Below, in pieces: positions 1-11,117 of a DNA stretch of 64,000 nucleotides. The stretch's first letter is position 1. Each line of letters opens with the position of its first letter. The notes beneath the pieces are model-generated. The model worked only from the letters and a program-made list of their open reading frames with translations. It was not told where the DNA came from and searched no databases. The DNA lies in contig CM072165.1 of NCBI GenBank assembly GCA_036850595.1, positions 12,360,609 to 12,424,608 of the forward strand, in the 5' to 3' direction. The position numbers and the translations under genes were made by a program. Source of the stretch: Rhyacichthys aspro. Taxonomy: Eukaryota; Chordata; Actinopteri; Gobiiformes; Rhyacichthyidae.

Positions 1-3000
1 CATTTGTAACGAAAGTGATTGAAGAATGACGCTATCAGACTTTAAATTGCATTGGAATATTCAGAAGAAAAGTCAAAAGCGACCAGTGAGTGTTTTTTTT
101 TCTTTCAAATTCCCTTCACGCCAAGCTGTCAAGTTTTTATGAGCAACAGATTTGTCAAACCTTGTCAAAAGAGAAGAAAAAGTGTATTAAGGTGTCAAGA
201 TGATAAGAACCTGTATTGTTTTTTGTTTTTTGTTTTTGCCAAAAACCTTATAAAGCTCTATAGATACAGTATGATGGATTGTATTACTAGCCTGGTCAGC
301 CATCTTACTTCTTTTTTCTACTCTATTCAAAGAATCAATCTGTTCTCTGTGGATTCAAGTGGGTTTTTTAGGGAGCATGACTAACAAATGCAGACAAAAC
401 CAATCAGAGCAACAACAAAAATGATAAAAGTCAGTCAGTCAACAAAAGCCATTGCATGAAGCATGGTTACAATTGGAACACACACTATTGACACTACAAA
501 CTGAATCTATTTTACACCGAAAATTTTTGTAAGTAATCTAAAAATCACTGGCTAGGCTAAAGTAGTAAATATTACTAAGAACAATTGCTGTTTTGGACTA
601 AACAGCAATTAACCAAGACTCCAGAAGCTATTTTTGTCTTGAGTGTAATATAAAAGCATGTAATAGTGCTGTAAAAGTGTGCAGAATAGACATTGTGCTC
701 CGGTCCAAACCCTCACCAGGCTCCTGGATGTGTGACTGCTAACAACATCTGTGGGTCTCCTCTTTGTCCCATCTGCTCTAAAACCAGGCCGACCCGGTGT
801 GTCGAGCACCTGAGCGCGTGTCAGAGCCCGGTCCATTACGACTCTCCTGCACCCTGTTCCTCCCCGGCTCAGCGGGGCCCGCACGGGTCAGTGGGCATCA
901 GGCAGCAGTCCGGAACAGAGAGGAGAGTGTTGGTGATACAGCATTGAGAGCAGGTCAGACACAGGATGGAAACACGGGAAAGAAATCCGACGGCGGCCTT
1001 CGTTAGTCTCGTACGACTCTTTAACTCGCTGACATTTTCCTTCACTTTAAAGATGTAATAGCTGGGATTTTAAAAAGCTAATTGCAGAGGTGTAATTTTT
1101 AAATAGCTTGACACGTTACCCTTGTGACTGTAAATCTTCACAGCTACTTTGCTGCTAATTGCCACCATATTGCCAATTTATTTAGTGTGACTTTAAGTTC
1201 TTTGTTTTTTTTAATTGCAATTCCACTGCTCTGTCATTTGTTTGTGACTTCACTGGTGGAAAACAAATAAAAAAAGCTTGTTGTTTTACATGTTAAAAGC
1301 AACGAAGGATAGCTGCACATTACTGTTTAATATTATGCATCAAATAAGCATTGGTTTTGAGAACTTAGAAGCATTGATCCTGTAAGAACTTCATGCACTC
1401 CAGCTTCCAACTCCCGAAAACAATCATTTAAAACAGAAAAAATGGCAAATGGTTGTCTTACTGTCTCAAAAAACATAATTTTGGGTTGTGTTCATGCCTG
1501 ATTTTGTGGCCAAAATAGTAAATAATTTGTTTATTTCAGCTTACTTGTCTACATTTTCAACCCTGGGTCAAAGAACTGAGGCAAACTGGAAAAGATTTGT
1601 TTTCAATTGAAATTTCTTGTGTTGTTTGTCTGAGTGGATGTGGGCTGACTTCAAATGTTATGGAAAAAGCGAGGTCTGTTGGAATAAAACTTAAAAAGCA
1701 AAGGTCAAACATGGAGGTAAAAGCGAGCACCATTTTGCCATCACTATTTTGGTTCCTTCATAAAACGAATATCAGTCCAGTCAGATCGAGACTCTTTTTC
1801 TTCAAGCGCATTAAATAATGACATAAACTGAATTGTACTGTGTATGATTTTACAAACAACACAAATCGCCCACTCCATCTTCACATAAGTCACATAAGCC
1901 CTAGCTCCTGGCGACTGAAGCTAAAGTAAACACCAACTGTATAAATCACACAAAGAGCCCCCTGAGGTCTGCACTGGATGGCTCATATCACCAGTCATAA
2001 TCCATAAATACAGAAAAAATCCATATTTGTAATATTCTCCAGATGATTTTTAACGCACCCTAAATTCAACGGCGCAAGTGAATATCGACAAATAACTTGA
2101 GCATGAAGGAAATCCATGCGAAGCTAAGCGAATAAACAAATCATCAATAATAAAAAAAAGGAGGGAGTCATAAAGTGATGGAGCGCAAAGACAAAGAAAG
2201 GTGGATTAAAATCCCTGTCACATTTCATTTGGATCACGGCGGGAAACATTCGAGGATATCCCGCACACGAGTCAAAAAACAGCCAACGCAGCAGCGACGT
2301 GAACTCATCTCGAACCAGATTCCGAAACGGGATTCAACTCAAAACTGGTTTGGATTTATGAAGAGCTCAGTGATGAGAAACTTGAAAGGGAAAAACAAAC
2401 ATGAATCAAGACGAGATTTGGAGAATAGCGCGGTTCGGAGGCAGCGAACGTTTGATAAAGCGGAGTCCTGCTGGTGGAACAGCGGGAGAGAAAAGATGAA
2501 ACAATTAATTGTCTGGTCGCTTGAAATACTGCAAAGAATCATGCCAAATCATGTCAAAATTAGAGATGGAATTGTCAAGATGATCTGGTTTTCTGAGCTT
2601 CGTCAACATGAATGCAATGAGCGGCATGATGGCTGAATTAATCATGACGTTCCAAAAAAAACGAAACAAATTATGCTTGCAGGTGTAATCTGTCTATGTG
2701 ATGTCCACACTTCTGCATAAAACTGAAATGTTATTGTTATTTTAGCGTGCCCTCGTGAAATGTACTCCACAGCATTAGCAAAAAAGAAAAAAACAAACAA
2801 AAACGTTTCATTGATCTTAAAGTGCTGGATAAGCTTGGACTTAAACATACGGAAAAGTTTTAATGTAAGCTGCAAAACTGTACAAGCATTCTCATCAGTG
2901 GGGGCAAAATAAATAAAGAATGTACTAAAAGTGCATGGCTAATTTGCATAAAAACACAAATTGTGGAGGATGTTAGTATATTCCTGCCTCACTGCAAGAA

Positions 3001-3580
3001 CGTCAATACCAACAACAGTCTTTTTCTGTGGAGTTCGGCTCCAGATCCCTGCGACCCATAAACAGAATCTTACAATATCTACTATTTTAGATAAAAAATG
3101 CATTTGCGGCTCAACAAGTCAAAGCCACCACAGATGCCAGTGTTTGTCTGGTTCACATATTTTTAAAAGTTTGTTTTATTGATCGGCAAAGTGCTGGAGT
3201 AGTGTGGAAAAACACTGTACCAAATTGTGTGCATATAACAATGCACATACAGCTGATATGTCATATATTTACTGTAACTCCAAGCTGTCCCATTTATCTC
3301 ACCTTTGTGACATCTCTGTTACTACCTCTTTCTATGGGATAAAGACAACCGTCAATGGTGGCACTGCACTTTTTACGATGAGGCAAGACATAAGAAATCC
3401 CACAACAAAAGTGAGCAAAAAGGGGGCCATTGTTCAGTCTCAAATAAAAGGCCAAAAATAAATCACTGCAGCTTCTTGAACTCAAAGTGCACGTGGTTGA
3501 CTTGCTACTAAAAAGACACCCCCAGCCGTTGGAATCACTGTTAAATCTCAACTCTCAAATCTCGGAACAGATCAGAGAGA
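1..3580. other. Intronic sequence, no recognisable gene
   Basis: AT-rich sequence with scattered poly-T and poly-A runs. A short GC- and CpG-richer patch lies at 690-1010. An open frame of 153 codons at 2175-2636 is lysine/arginine-rich, matches nothing I know, and has no supporting splice or promoter context. No inverted repeats or RNA genes were seen. Confidence 0.5.
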
Positions 3581-3589
3581 AGAGCAGGG

Positions 3590-4080
3590 AGCCGCACACT
3601 GGCAGGCTTTACTGGAGACTCTGCATATTTATTTATACCACCAGCCCTGTGGCCTAAATATTTAGCACAGAGCCTGCTTCAAAAGGAGACCTCAAAAGCG
3701 AGGCTCAACCCAGGGCTAACGCTCACACTTCTCATTAAAATAAGAATAACCTGCACAAAAAAAAAAAAACATTCAAAGGGCCCGGAGAAAGGAAAAGCAC
3801 ATCGCCAGTTGGAGAAAAGTGCCAGCTCACTCTCATCAACAGCCAGACGGCTCTATCAATTTATTTCTCCGATGTGGGTCGGTGCAGCTCCGGGAAGAGG
3901 AAGAGAAATGAAATAATGAGGCCTCCTCTGATCCGAGCCGGGGTCAAGTGTTACAGCGGTGTATTGATTATGACGGCGAGGAGCTGGGGTAAGTAAACAG
4001 GCTGATTGGCGGCGAGAGCTGGCGATGACGCGGGGAGGTGTTGTGTTCATCAGTCACATACCGGATCTGAGATTATAATT
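3590..4080. promoter_or_regulatory. Candidate regulatory or conserved noncoding island
   Basis: A GC- and CpG-richer patch in AT-rich intron. It contains AT-core sites typical of homeodomain and MEF2-like binding (CTAAATATTTAG, TTGATTATGACGG, CATTAAAAT). Open frames across it are short and unlike known proteins. Enhancer-type function is inferred from composition only. Confidence 0.22.
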
Positions 4081-4384
4081 GCCGCTTTTCAAAGTTTCGT
4101 CTTCCAAAAATGTCTTACCATCTGGGGCAGAGAGTTGCCTAATTGCTTCTATATATAGTCACAGAGCAAACATTCCATACAGACAGACTTTACGTGACTG
4201 CAGCTGCTGCCATAAACATCACCACCTACACCACTGACGAGATGAAATATTCAAAGTTAGATTTAGTGCAACCTGTGCTGCTCCCAAATGAATCACTTTG
4301 ACTTTAAAACAAATGTCAAGTGTTCAACCTAAACATGAATGTATGAAGCTTCTTCCCACAAGCCAATACAACTTGAACCACCTC

Positions 4385-4508
4385 TTTAGTGTTTTGTTAG
4401 TATTTTTGTTATGTTTTGTCTGGTGAACAGTGCACTTTGAGCTCCTTGCAAATGTTTTCCTAATGTGTTTTTTTTTATGTAAATGGCAAATAAACTGAAT
4501 TGAACTTT
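4385..4508 (+). mobile_element. Probable LINE 3' tail fragment
   Basis: T-rich sequence with a GTGCACTTTGAGCTCCTTGC segment, then GGCAAATAAACTGAATTGAA. An AATAAA signal followed by a TTGAA-type simple tail is the usual 3' end of fish non-LTR retrotransposons. No coding part is left upstream. The family is not identified. Confidence 0.4.
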
Positions 4509-4509
4509 A

Positions 4510-6360
4510 GAGTAGAACTGTTTTTTCATTTCAAATTGATTTATGACTTCCCCCTCGTCTTACAGGAAGTGATGCATTTGACAAAAGATTCACCAATGAG
4601 CCTTATGGTAAGCCATGATCAAAAATATTGGATGTCTTGGTCTGGACGTCCATTTTGTTTCTACGAATCATTGGGGAAGTGAATGGTGTTGATTTTTCTA
4701 TTGAGGATAAATGAAATAGAAGAAGTTAAGTGGGGTAGCTATTAGTACTCTATTTGAACGTGCTTTTTGACATTTTGCCATTACCAGGCCATTTTTTTTT
4801 ACCATTATGTAAAGAATTGTGCTTATTTTAGCGTGCAGCCTGTGCCACTGAATTTCCTCTTCATTTATACCACGCAGTTGTTCAGAAAGATCCATGGGAG
4901 GATTACAACTGTTACATAAACATGCTGCTTCAGTCGAGTCCACTCAAACACTAGCCGTGCATCACTGGTGTTTGCTGCATGGAGTGTTTCCTTTTATTCT
5001 GTGTCACCAGTTTGATTTGAGACAAAAAATTAAAATAAAATAAAAAAGAATGATGCAATGCAATGATCTGGAGGGTAAAAAGTGTGTAAAATATTTTCGA
5101 TCCAGTGCATATTATTGAGGTTTTAGTACACTTTTATGAACATATAAAACAGCAGACCAGTGGTGGTAGATTAATGTTCCATTTTAAACAGCTGAATACA
5201 AAAACCTTGCATTTCCTCAACTCCTTGCCATTACTATTAAGAATTTAGAACTTTATTCACTTCACATATATCTGCGTTAATGCACTTGTAGCAGCATTCA
5301 ATATTTATGTATTTCCTTCCTATTGGCTGTTTTTTTTTTTTTCTCCCTTTCCTATCTTTCCCTTCCAGTTCCTTCACTCCTTCCCTCTTGACTTTCTCCT
5401 TCCCTGGCCTCATATTTCTCATACATATACATGTCACCTCCCCCACCGAGTGCCAAATGTGTTACAGCTTGGAAATTAATGGCCCCTAAGCATTGCGCGG
5501 GCCCCAGCGACATCAGCTCCGGTGCGGGTAGAGCGTTAAGTTCGATGGGGAGTGTATGCAAAGGGCTATATTAGCATATTAAATGAGCGAAGCTAGTCAT
5601 GTGCGAAGACTTGCTGTTCACTCACGGATGGAAATTGAATATGTCAGAAAACATCAGTTAGCATGACCAACCATCACAGAGCTACATATAGGAATCAGTT
5701 TATAAGAGATGACAGTCCATATATTACACTGTTAACTTTCAAGTGAAAATTGGTGCTTAAAAAGGAATTTCTAACACGTATTCCCGGGACAACTGCGAGC
5801 AAAACCCAGCTGTGCCGTTAAATTATCAGCTTTTGCAGAAAAAACACATTGATCGGATTCCCTCCATGTTGTGTCAATGCTTTTATATCACAAGGCGACA
5901 AACAATCTGACACCTGAGATTACACTTTGATTTTCACCTCCGACAAACAACATCCAATTCTTCCCCGACCTCAAAATCCCATTGGATGTGCTTTCAAATT
6001 GAGTATTTTTAATATTACAAGGCTATTACACAAAACATCAATAAGTGAGTAACCCTGTGTAAAGTGAATTAGATGTCTGACCTTGAGTGTTAGAAAAGAA
6101 ACTGGGGCAAATAAGGACAAAAAAGCAAATAAAATCATGTAATGAAGCATCAAGCGGGTACAGCGGTGCAGCTGGTGTCGACTAAAGTCGATATGAGTGA
6201 AGGTTAGAGAGAGACAAACCATAAAATACACTCTTGTCGTCAAATATTGAGTCTAACGTGAACTGAAGAGAAGTGCGAGTTGCTTGTATTTGTTGATTAG
6301 CATTGGCTAGGTTTGATGTTACACTGAACAGCACAGGGTATGGCACACTAAATTATTATA
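4510..6360. other. Intronic sequence, no recognisable gene
   Basis: AT-rich sequence with an A/T-rich microsatellite-like stretch (AAAATAAAATAAAA) near 5030-5045 and a pyrimidine-rich block at 5331-5410. The open frames at 5237-5561 merely reflect that pyrimidine/purine bias. Nothing else is recognised. Confidence 0.5.
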
Positions 6361-6720
6361 CACTGTTAAAAAAATGTCCAAAATATTTTCAGTGAAATAC
6401 ATGAAAGCCCAAAATAGTATATGAGTGTAGTAAATTGTAGAAAATACATCATATAACCATTATAATGCAACGTTTTTTTCATGAAGTAGTAAATTACCAT
6501 AATATCAAATACAAGTAATTGCTGTAAATACTTTATCAATAATGCACAATGTCTGCAGTGATAAGCAATAATGTATTGAAAAAAATATGTTTTTCTTTAG
6601 GATTGCAAGTTACTTTCTCCATAATATAATATTTGATTGCTGTATGTACAATATTGTCTTTTATGATGAACATAAAAACTGGGAACCACAGCTGCCTGTT
6701 TTTTCATAATTTTTACAGTT
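6361..6720. mobile_element. Non-autonomous DNA transposon (CACTGTTAAAAA-ended MITE)
   Basis: The left end reads CACTGTTAAAAAAATGTCC and the right end TAATTTTTACAGTT, imperfect inverted ends of the CACTGTAAAAA type that is common in fish. Just inside the right end, GGGAACCACAGCTGCCTG resembles the internal block I remember for that family. The interior is AT-rich and has no open frame. About 360 bp, consistent with a miniature element. The exact family name is not claimed. Confidence 0.5.
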
Positions 6721-8477
6721 TGTTTTTTGGAGTATGCATTTGATTTGTCATTTATCTCAGTCTGTGGCTTGGTTTTGATGAAAAAGAATATTGCTTGAAT
6801 ATTTACAGTATTTATTTCCTTTGCTTAGTAATGCTCTTTTTAACTTATTATTACATATTACATTATATTTTTTTGTGTTATTTACAAAATGACTATCTAG
6901 AAAATAGTGGGATGAAAGGTGGGTTGCTGAAGATTTTATTTGATTCACAAAAAATGTTCCTTTTGCATCATGTCAAAGTTCAAGAAGCAGGTTTGTGACA
7001 ATCTATGGTTTATTAAATGGAAAACAGCTGTACTGGAAACGGATTAAAATTGTAATGGTTTCTGTGTGACTTAAAATGGTAAGAAGCAACAGAATTACAG
7101 TGAAGAAAAGTAAAATAAAACACAAAAGTACCAAAACGGTGGTGTTGGGTCGCAACATAATTTCTAAAACATACCTTATTGGTCGCAATTTGTTTAGCTT
7201 TTGAAATACAGATCCCTTGAAAGAAAAAAAAAAAGTTTCTCCACACTTTCTTCTGAAACATATTTTATATCCCGCTCCAAAACTGTAATTTGAGCCTGAT
7301 GCATCCAAGGGTGGTACGGCGCTCACTTCCCTAGCTCACATTAGGTTTACTCGACTGATTCTACAATAAAATGAAACCTAATGAAAGCTTTTCTTTGTGA
7401 ATTTGTACTGCATTCTCCCCACATTAGTCCCTACCTCTCTGGGCTGAGGACACAGAATGTTCACTTAAACTTTAAGAGGGAATACAAGATGACTTCTTTT
7501 CTACAGCCGACCTATTCCGCTCTCTTAAATTCCCTCGGCGGTGCTTCTATTCTCAGAGACTTACTTCGGTCTGTTCTGCATTCAGGTGTGAGCCGCTAAG
7601 AATAAGACCTCAAAGTACAAAAGATCTTTTACCGAAAATGTAAGCTAATCTCAACCCAACCTGCACAAGCCGTTCCCCAAATTCGTCTGTGTGCAGCTCG
7701 GCGATAGCATTCGTCCAAACAATGCACCGACTGTCCAAACCATCCAGAGACAGATAAACCTTTCACTCTGTCCCTTCTATGACACAACTGCCACTTCAAT
7801 CAATCAAAGCGGCACTTTAAACGCCAGGCAAAGTCGTAAACGCATCTTTAGGTTGCGTGTATTCGAGAAAAAACGGCACTGATTGTTGAGCGAGATGCTA
7901 AATAAGAACGGTACCGTTTTGCCTGCATTATCAAGAGTTAACACGCACAAAAGTAATGTTGGCAAAAGGGACGATGAGATTACTGGGTCTGTGAAAGAGT
8001 CGTGAGCCCATTTGGCCTGCCAACCGCACGACATAATCAGGAAGCATTATATGGCTGTTTGTATAGATAAGGCCAAAGTGAGTGCTGCATCCAAGAAAAT
8101 GGACCCCACACGCACGCCCAAATGGCTGTTCATTATCAAAGAGCGCATTGAGGCTATATAAGCAGGGATGGACGATGTATTGTATAGAGTGCCCTGAATA
8201 CAACTGTTTCAGAAATGTTGGCAGGAAAGTGTCCGACTGAGACCAAACAGTTTTGAAAAGATTTGTAGGAAGTGTCCCACTGATGGCCCTCTTTGCACGT
8301 GCCCCATTTACACAGAATGACAGACCAAAAAAAAAAAAAAAAGACGATTAAGCTTTTATCAAGTTACCGTCAAGAGAGGCAACAGGCAATTATTGCAGTG
8401 TATCATAGTTTTTAAAAGAGATGTAATTCTACAGTTTAATTATAACATACATATATGAAAATACTACGACGCAGATT
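6721..8477. other. Intronic sequence, no recognisable gene
   Basis: AT-rich intron. Minus-strand open frames at 7003-7326 are phenylalanine-rich low-complexity readings of A/T sequence. A moderately GC-richer stretch occupies about 7490-8200 with no motif that settles a function, and an A15-type run lies near 8328-8342. Confidence 0.5.
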
Positions 8478-8873
8478 GGGCCTCATTTATTTATTCTTAT
8501 TAAGGGAGATTTTTCATTCACTAATGTTTTCTTAACTGAAAAAAGTTCCGGGAGAACAAATCCCATGAACAGGTCTCAGCCTTGAAAATGACACTGTTTT
8601 ATAATATTATTAGACTAACACGGAAAGCAAATATTGTCACTAAAACATGATTGTAGACTACTTAATCTAACAAATTATTATGATTTTTTTAAATAGCACA
8701 TAACAATATGCCCAAACAAACTTTATATTAAAAGCTTTCAGCAACAGAGAGTTATTAACTCTGCAGCAGTGTAGCTAAGTCTACTGTATGGGCTGGTCTG
8801 AATCATGGTGTCTGAGAATGCTTCATGAATCCCATGTAGATCCCCCAAGAAAGAACTTTCATGAATGAGGCCC
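8478..8873. mobile_element. GGGCCTCATT-ended MITE with flanking ATT duplication
   Basis: The left end GGGCCTCATTTAT and the right end TTCATGAATGAGGCCC are inverted copies of each other (GGGCCTCATT/AATGAGGCCC). The trinucleotide ATT directly flanks both ends (8475-8477 and 8874-8876), as a 3-bp target-site duplication would. The 396-bp interior has no open frame. A 3-bp duplication with G/C-rich ends suits the PIF/Harbinger superfamily, but that assignment is inference. Confidence 0.65.
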
Positions 8874-10640
8874 ATTACTAAGATAAAGCAAACATGACCT
8901 TTATTACACCACGCTAAACATATTGTGAAAGCACCTTATGGTTTTGCCTCATGTTGCATTATAGACATTGTTGCACGAACCATACCATCTTGAAATCTAT
9001 GTTTGTTTTTTGCGCACTTTTCCCTGTCAATATGGCAGTTAGAAGGTGCCAAATAACGTGCCATTCCGGAGCTTTATATTCCCACTTCTGTTCGGTCTCA
9101 TGTTGCGGATGTCAGCATTGTGTCGGGGCTTGATCTTCTTCCTGGCGCTAAGAGGATTGTCTGGCTTAACACTGCTGACTTTGAAGCAGCAGTCGGCCTG
9201 ATGTTGGTTTGAAATAAAAGCCAGAAGGGCCAATCACTCACTGCAGGAGACTGACGGACAATCTGATTGGTGTTTAATTACCTGAAGTTTGCCATTGAAC
9301 CCGAGCTAGTCTGGTTAGCACTCAGTGTGAGAATATCTGCAGGCAAGGCCATTTCCTTGATCCATCCACAGCGAGCGGTTATGATTTCTTTTTTTCTCCA
9401 GGCAAGCTGCGCCGTAGAGTATTCCCACCTTGTTTTTATCTTGAAAGATTCGGAAAAAATGGCTTTCTCTGTCAGACAATAACTGAATAATCATGTCACG
9501 CGTTTCACCTTTAGATCCGACACCGTTTCCTCAGGTGGTATCAATTTTCGGGTGAATACTGCCATCAGTCAGAATAAGACTCCTCATTTTCAAAGAAAAC
9601 GGTGATTCAGTATGACATTTTCCGACTGCAAGACTGACAGAGCTTTTTAAAGGTGTGAATTCTAAAGGAGGAGTGGTGGAGGAATCGGCGCCGGGGGTGT
9701 GTGGTGTCTACAATTAGAAACATTTTACACCACAGCTTGCAGGTGCTAATGAAAGACAAGATGTGCAAAGCTATCATTTTTCTTATAGATATTTAATGAG
9801 GCTGTTTTATTTTAAAGTTTTATGCTCTTTAACCATTATTTAGTGTAATACTTAAGTGTTATATATTTTTAAACTGCTTTAACACCATAGAAATTGAATG
9901 AATAGCTCATTTTGGTTCAGACATATAGTACGTTTTGGGATTTTTGGACGTTTCTTTTCTAAATGTTGCAGACAAAAGATCACATTTAAGTAAGTTCAAA
10001 CACTTTTATAACTTGCTGATACTTGTGAGTGCACTTATAGTTTAAAAAAGCTGCCAGGAGCATTGACACAAACACTGTGTACTGCTGTAAAAGAGGATTT
10101 CAAAACACTGCACTTCTAAAACATTCATGTCCATAAAAAAGCTTTATACCGCGGTAGCCTGGTCACCCATATCCATTTACTTTGCCTGGAATCCCTTCAT
10201 ACCAGTTTCCACTATGTTACTAATGTTGTGTGATGTTTTGTTTCTCTGAATGTTCATACTATTGAATCCATTCATTGGCACTGCCCCCTGAGACCAGCCT
10301 TTTTCTTTGCGAGAGGCTCTGGGTTCATTCCCGGACAATCCCCCATCTGCTCTGGCCCAGGCCTGTATTCTTTATTACAAGCCCGCCCAAACACAGGAGA
10401 ACTGTTGTCAAAACAGAATAGAAAAATAATAGGATGGCCGGCCATGCTAAAATGCATGCATGCAATGACTGCATTAAAACTATGGCTTTTACGTGTCACA
10501 CACTTTGCGATTCTTTGTCAGAACTGATAAAAACAAATTTTAACTGTCTCCATTGAAAGCTGTACAAAACAAAAGTGCTCACAACTATATCTCCTAGTTC
10601 CCTTTAACAAATTACGTTACTATTCCTTTAGCTGCACCTA
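8874..10640. other. Intronic sequence, no recognisable gene
   Basis: AT-rich intron with a slightly GC-richer patch at 9100-9420 containing homeodomain-type TAATTA cores. Nothing coding or repetitive was recognised. Confidence 0.45.
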
Positions 10641-11117
10641 CACTGCCTGATCAAAATAAAAGTCACCACCTAGATTTAACTGAGCATGCTTCTGGACATA
10701 AATGCTAACAGAACATGCTTCTGGACGTTGCATGTCACAACATTTATTCCCGTCCAGAGTTGCATGAATTTTTCGCCAAGATCTTGTATTTATGATGGGA
10801 GAGTCAACCGCTGTGCAAAGTCTTCTCAAGCAGATCTCGAAGATTCTCAATGGTTTATGGTCTGGACTTTATTATGGCCAATCCATGTGTAAAAATAATG
10901 TGTCACGCTCCTGAACCACTCTTTCACAATTTGAGCCCAGTGAGAGAGATTCAACCACAGGATGACTCTTCCAACATGGTTGTTTAAGAAATGAGAAACG
11001 ACTCTCTGCATCAGCATGTTCATCCACGCAGTAATTTTTTAATGGGAGGCTCTTGCCTATTTGCTCAGTTAAATCTAGGTGGCGATTTTTATTTATTTAT
11101 TTATTTTTTCAATCGAC
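10641..11117 (-). mobile_element. Internally deleted Tc1-like transposon
   Basis: The left end CACTGCCTGATCAAAATAAA follows a TA dinucleotide (10639-10640), as expected for Tc1/mariner insertion. The core CACCTAGATTTAACTGAG is repeated exactly in inverted orientation (left 10666-10686, right 11062-11082). The outermost right end is degraded and holds a short ATTT expansion. Sequence inside the ends (GGGAGGCTCTTGCCTATTTG) also fits the fish Tc1-like family with CACTGCCTGGCCAAAA ends. The whole copy is about 475 bp, roughly a third of an autonomous element, so most of the transposase gene is gone. Confidence 0.8.
10745..10990 (-). pseudogene. Tc1-like transposase fragment, C-terminal catalytic region, disrupted
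   Basis: On the minus strand, 10857-10892 reads HMDWP, two consecutive stop codons, then SPD. This is the DWPxxSPDLN block that precedes the last catalytic acidic residue of Tc1 transposases, broken by two TAA codons in the xx positions. Downstream, reading toward 10745, come segments resembling the transposase C-terminus (ICLRRLCTAVDSPI) in a shifted frame. The N-terminal DNA-binding domains and the first DDE residues are missing. Non-functional. Confidence 0.7.

Noticed and set aside
2175..2636. 153-codon open frame rich in Lys/Arg
   Set aside because: No recognisable domain, no promoter or splice context, and AT-poor composition alone can leave such a frame open.
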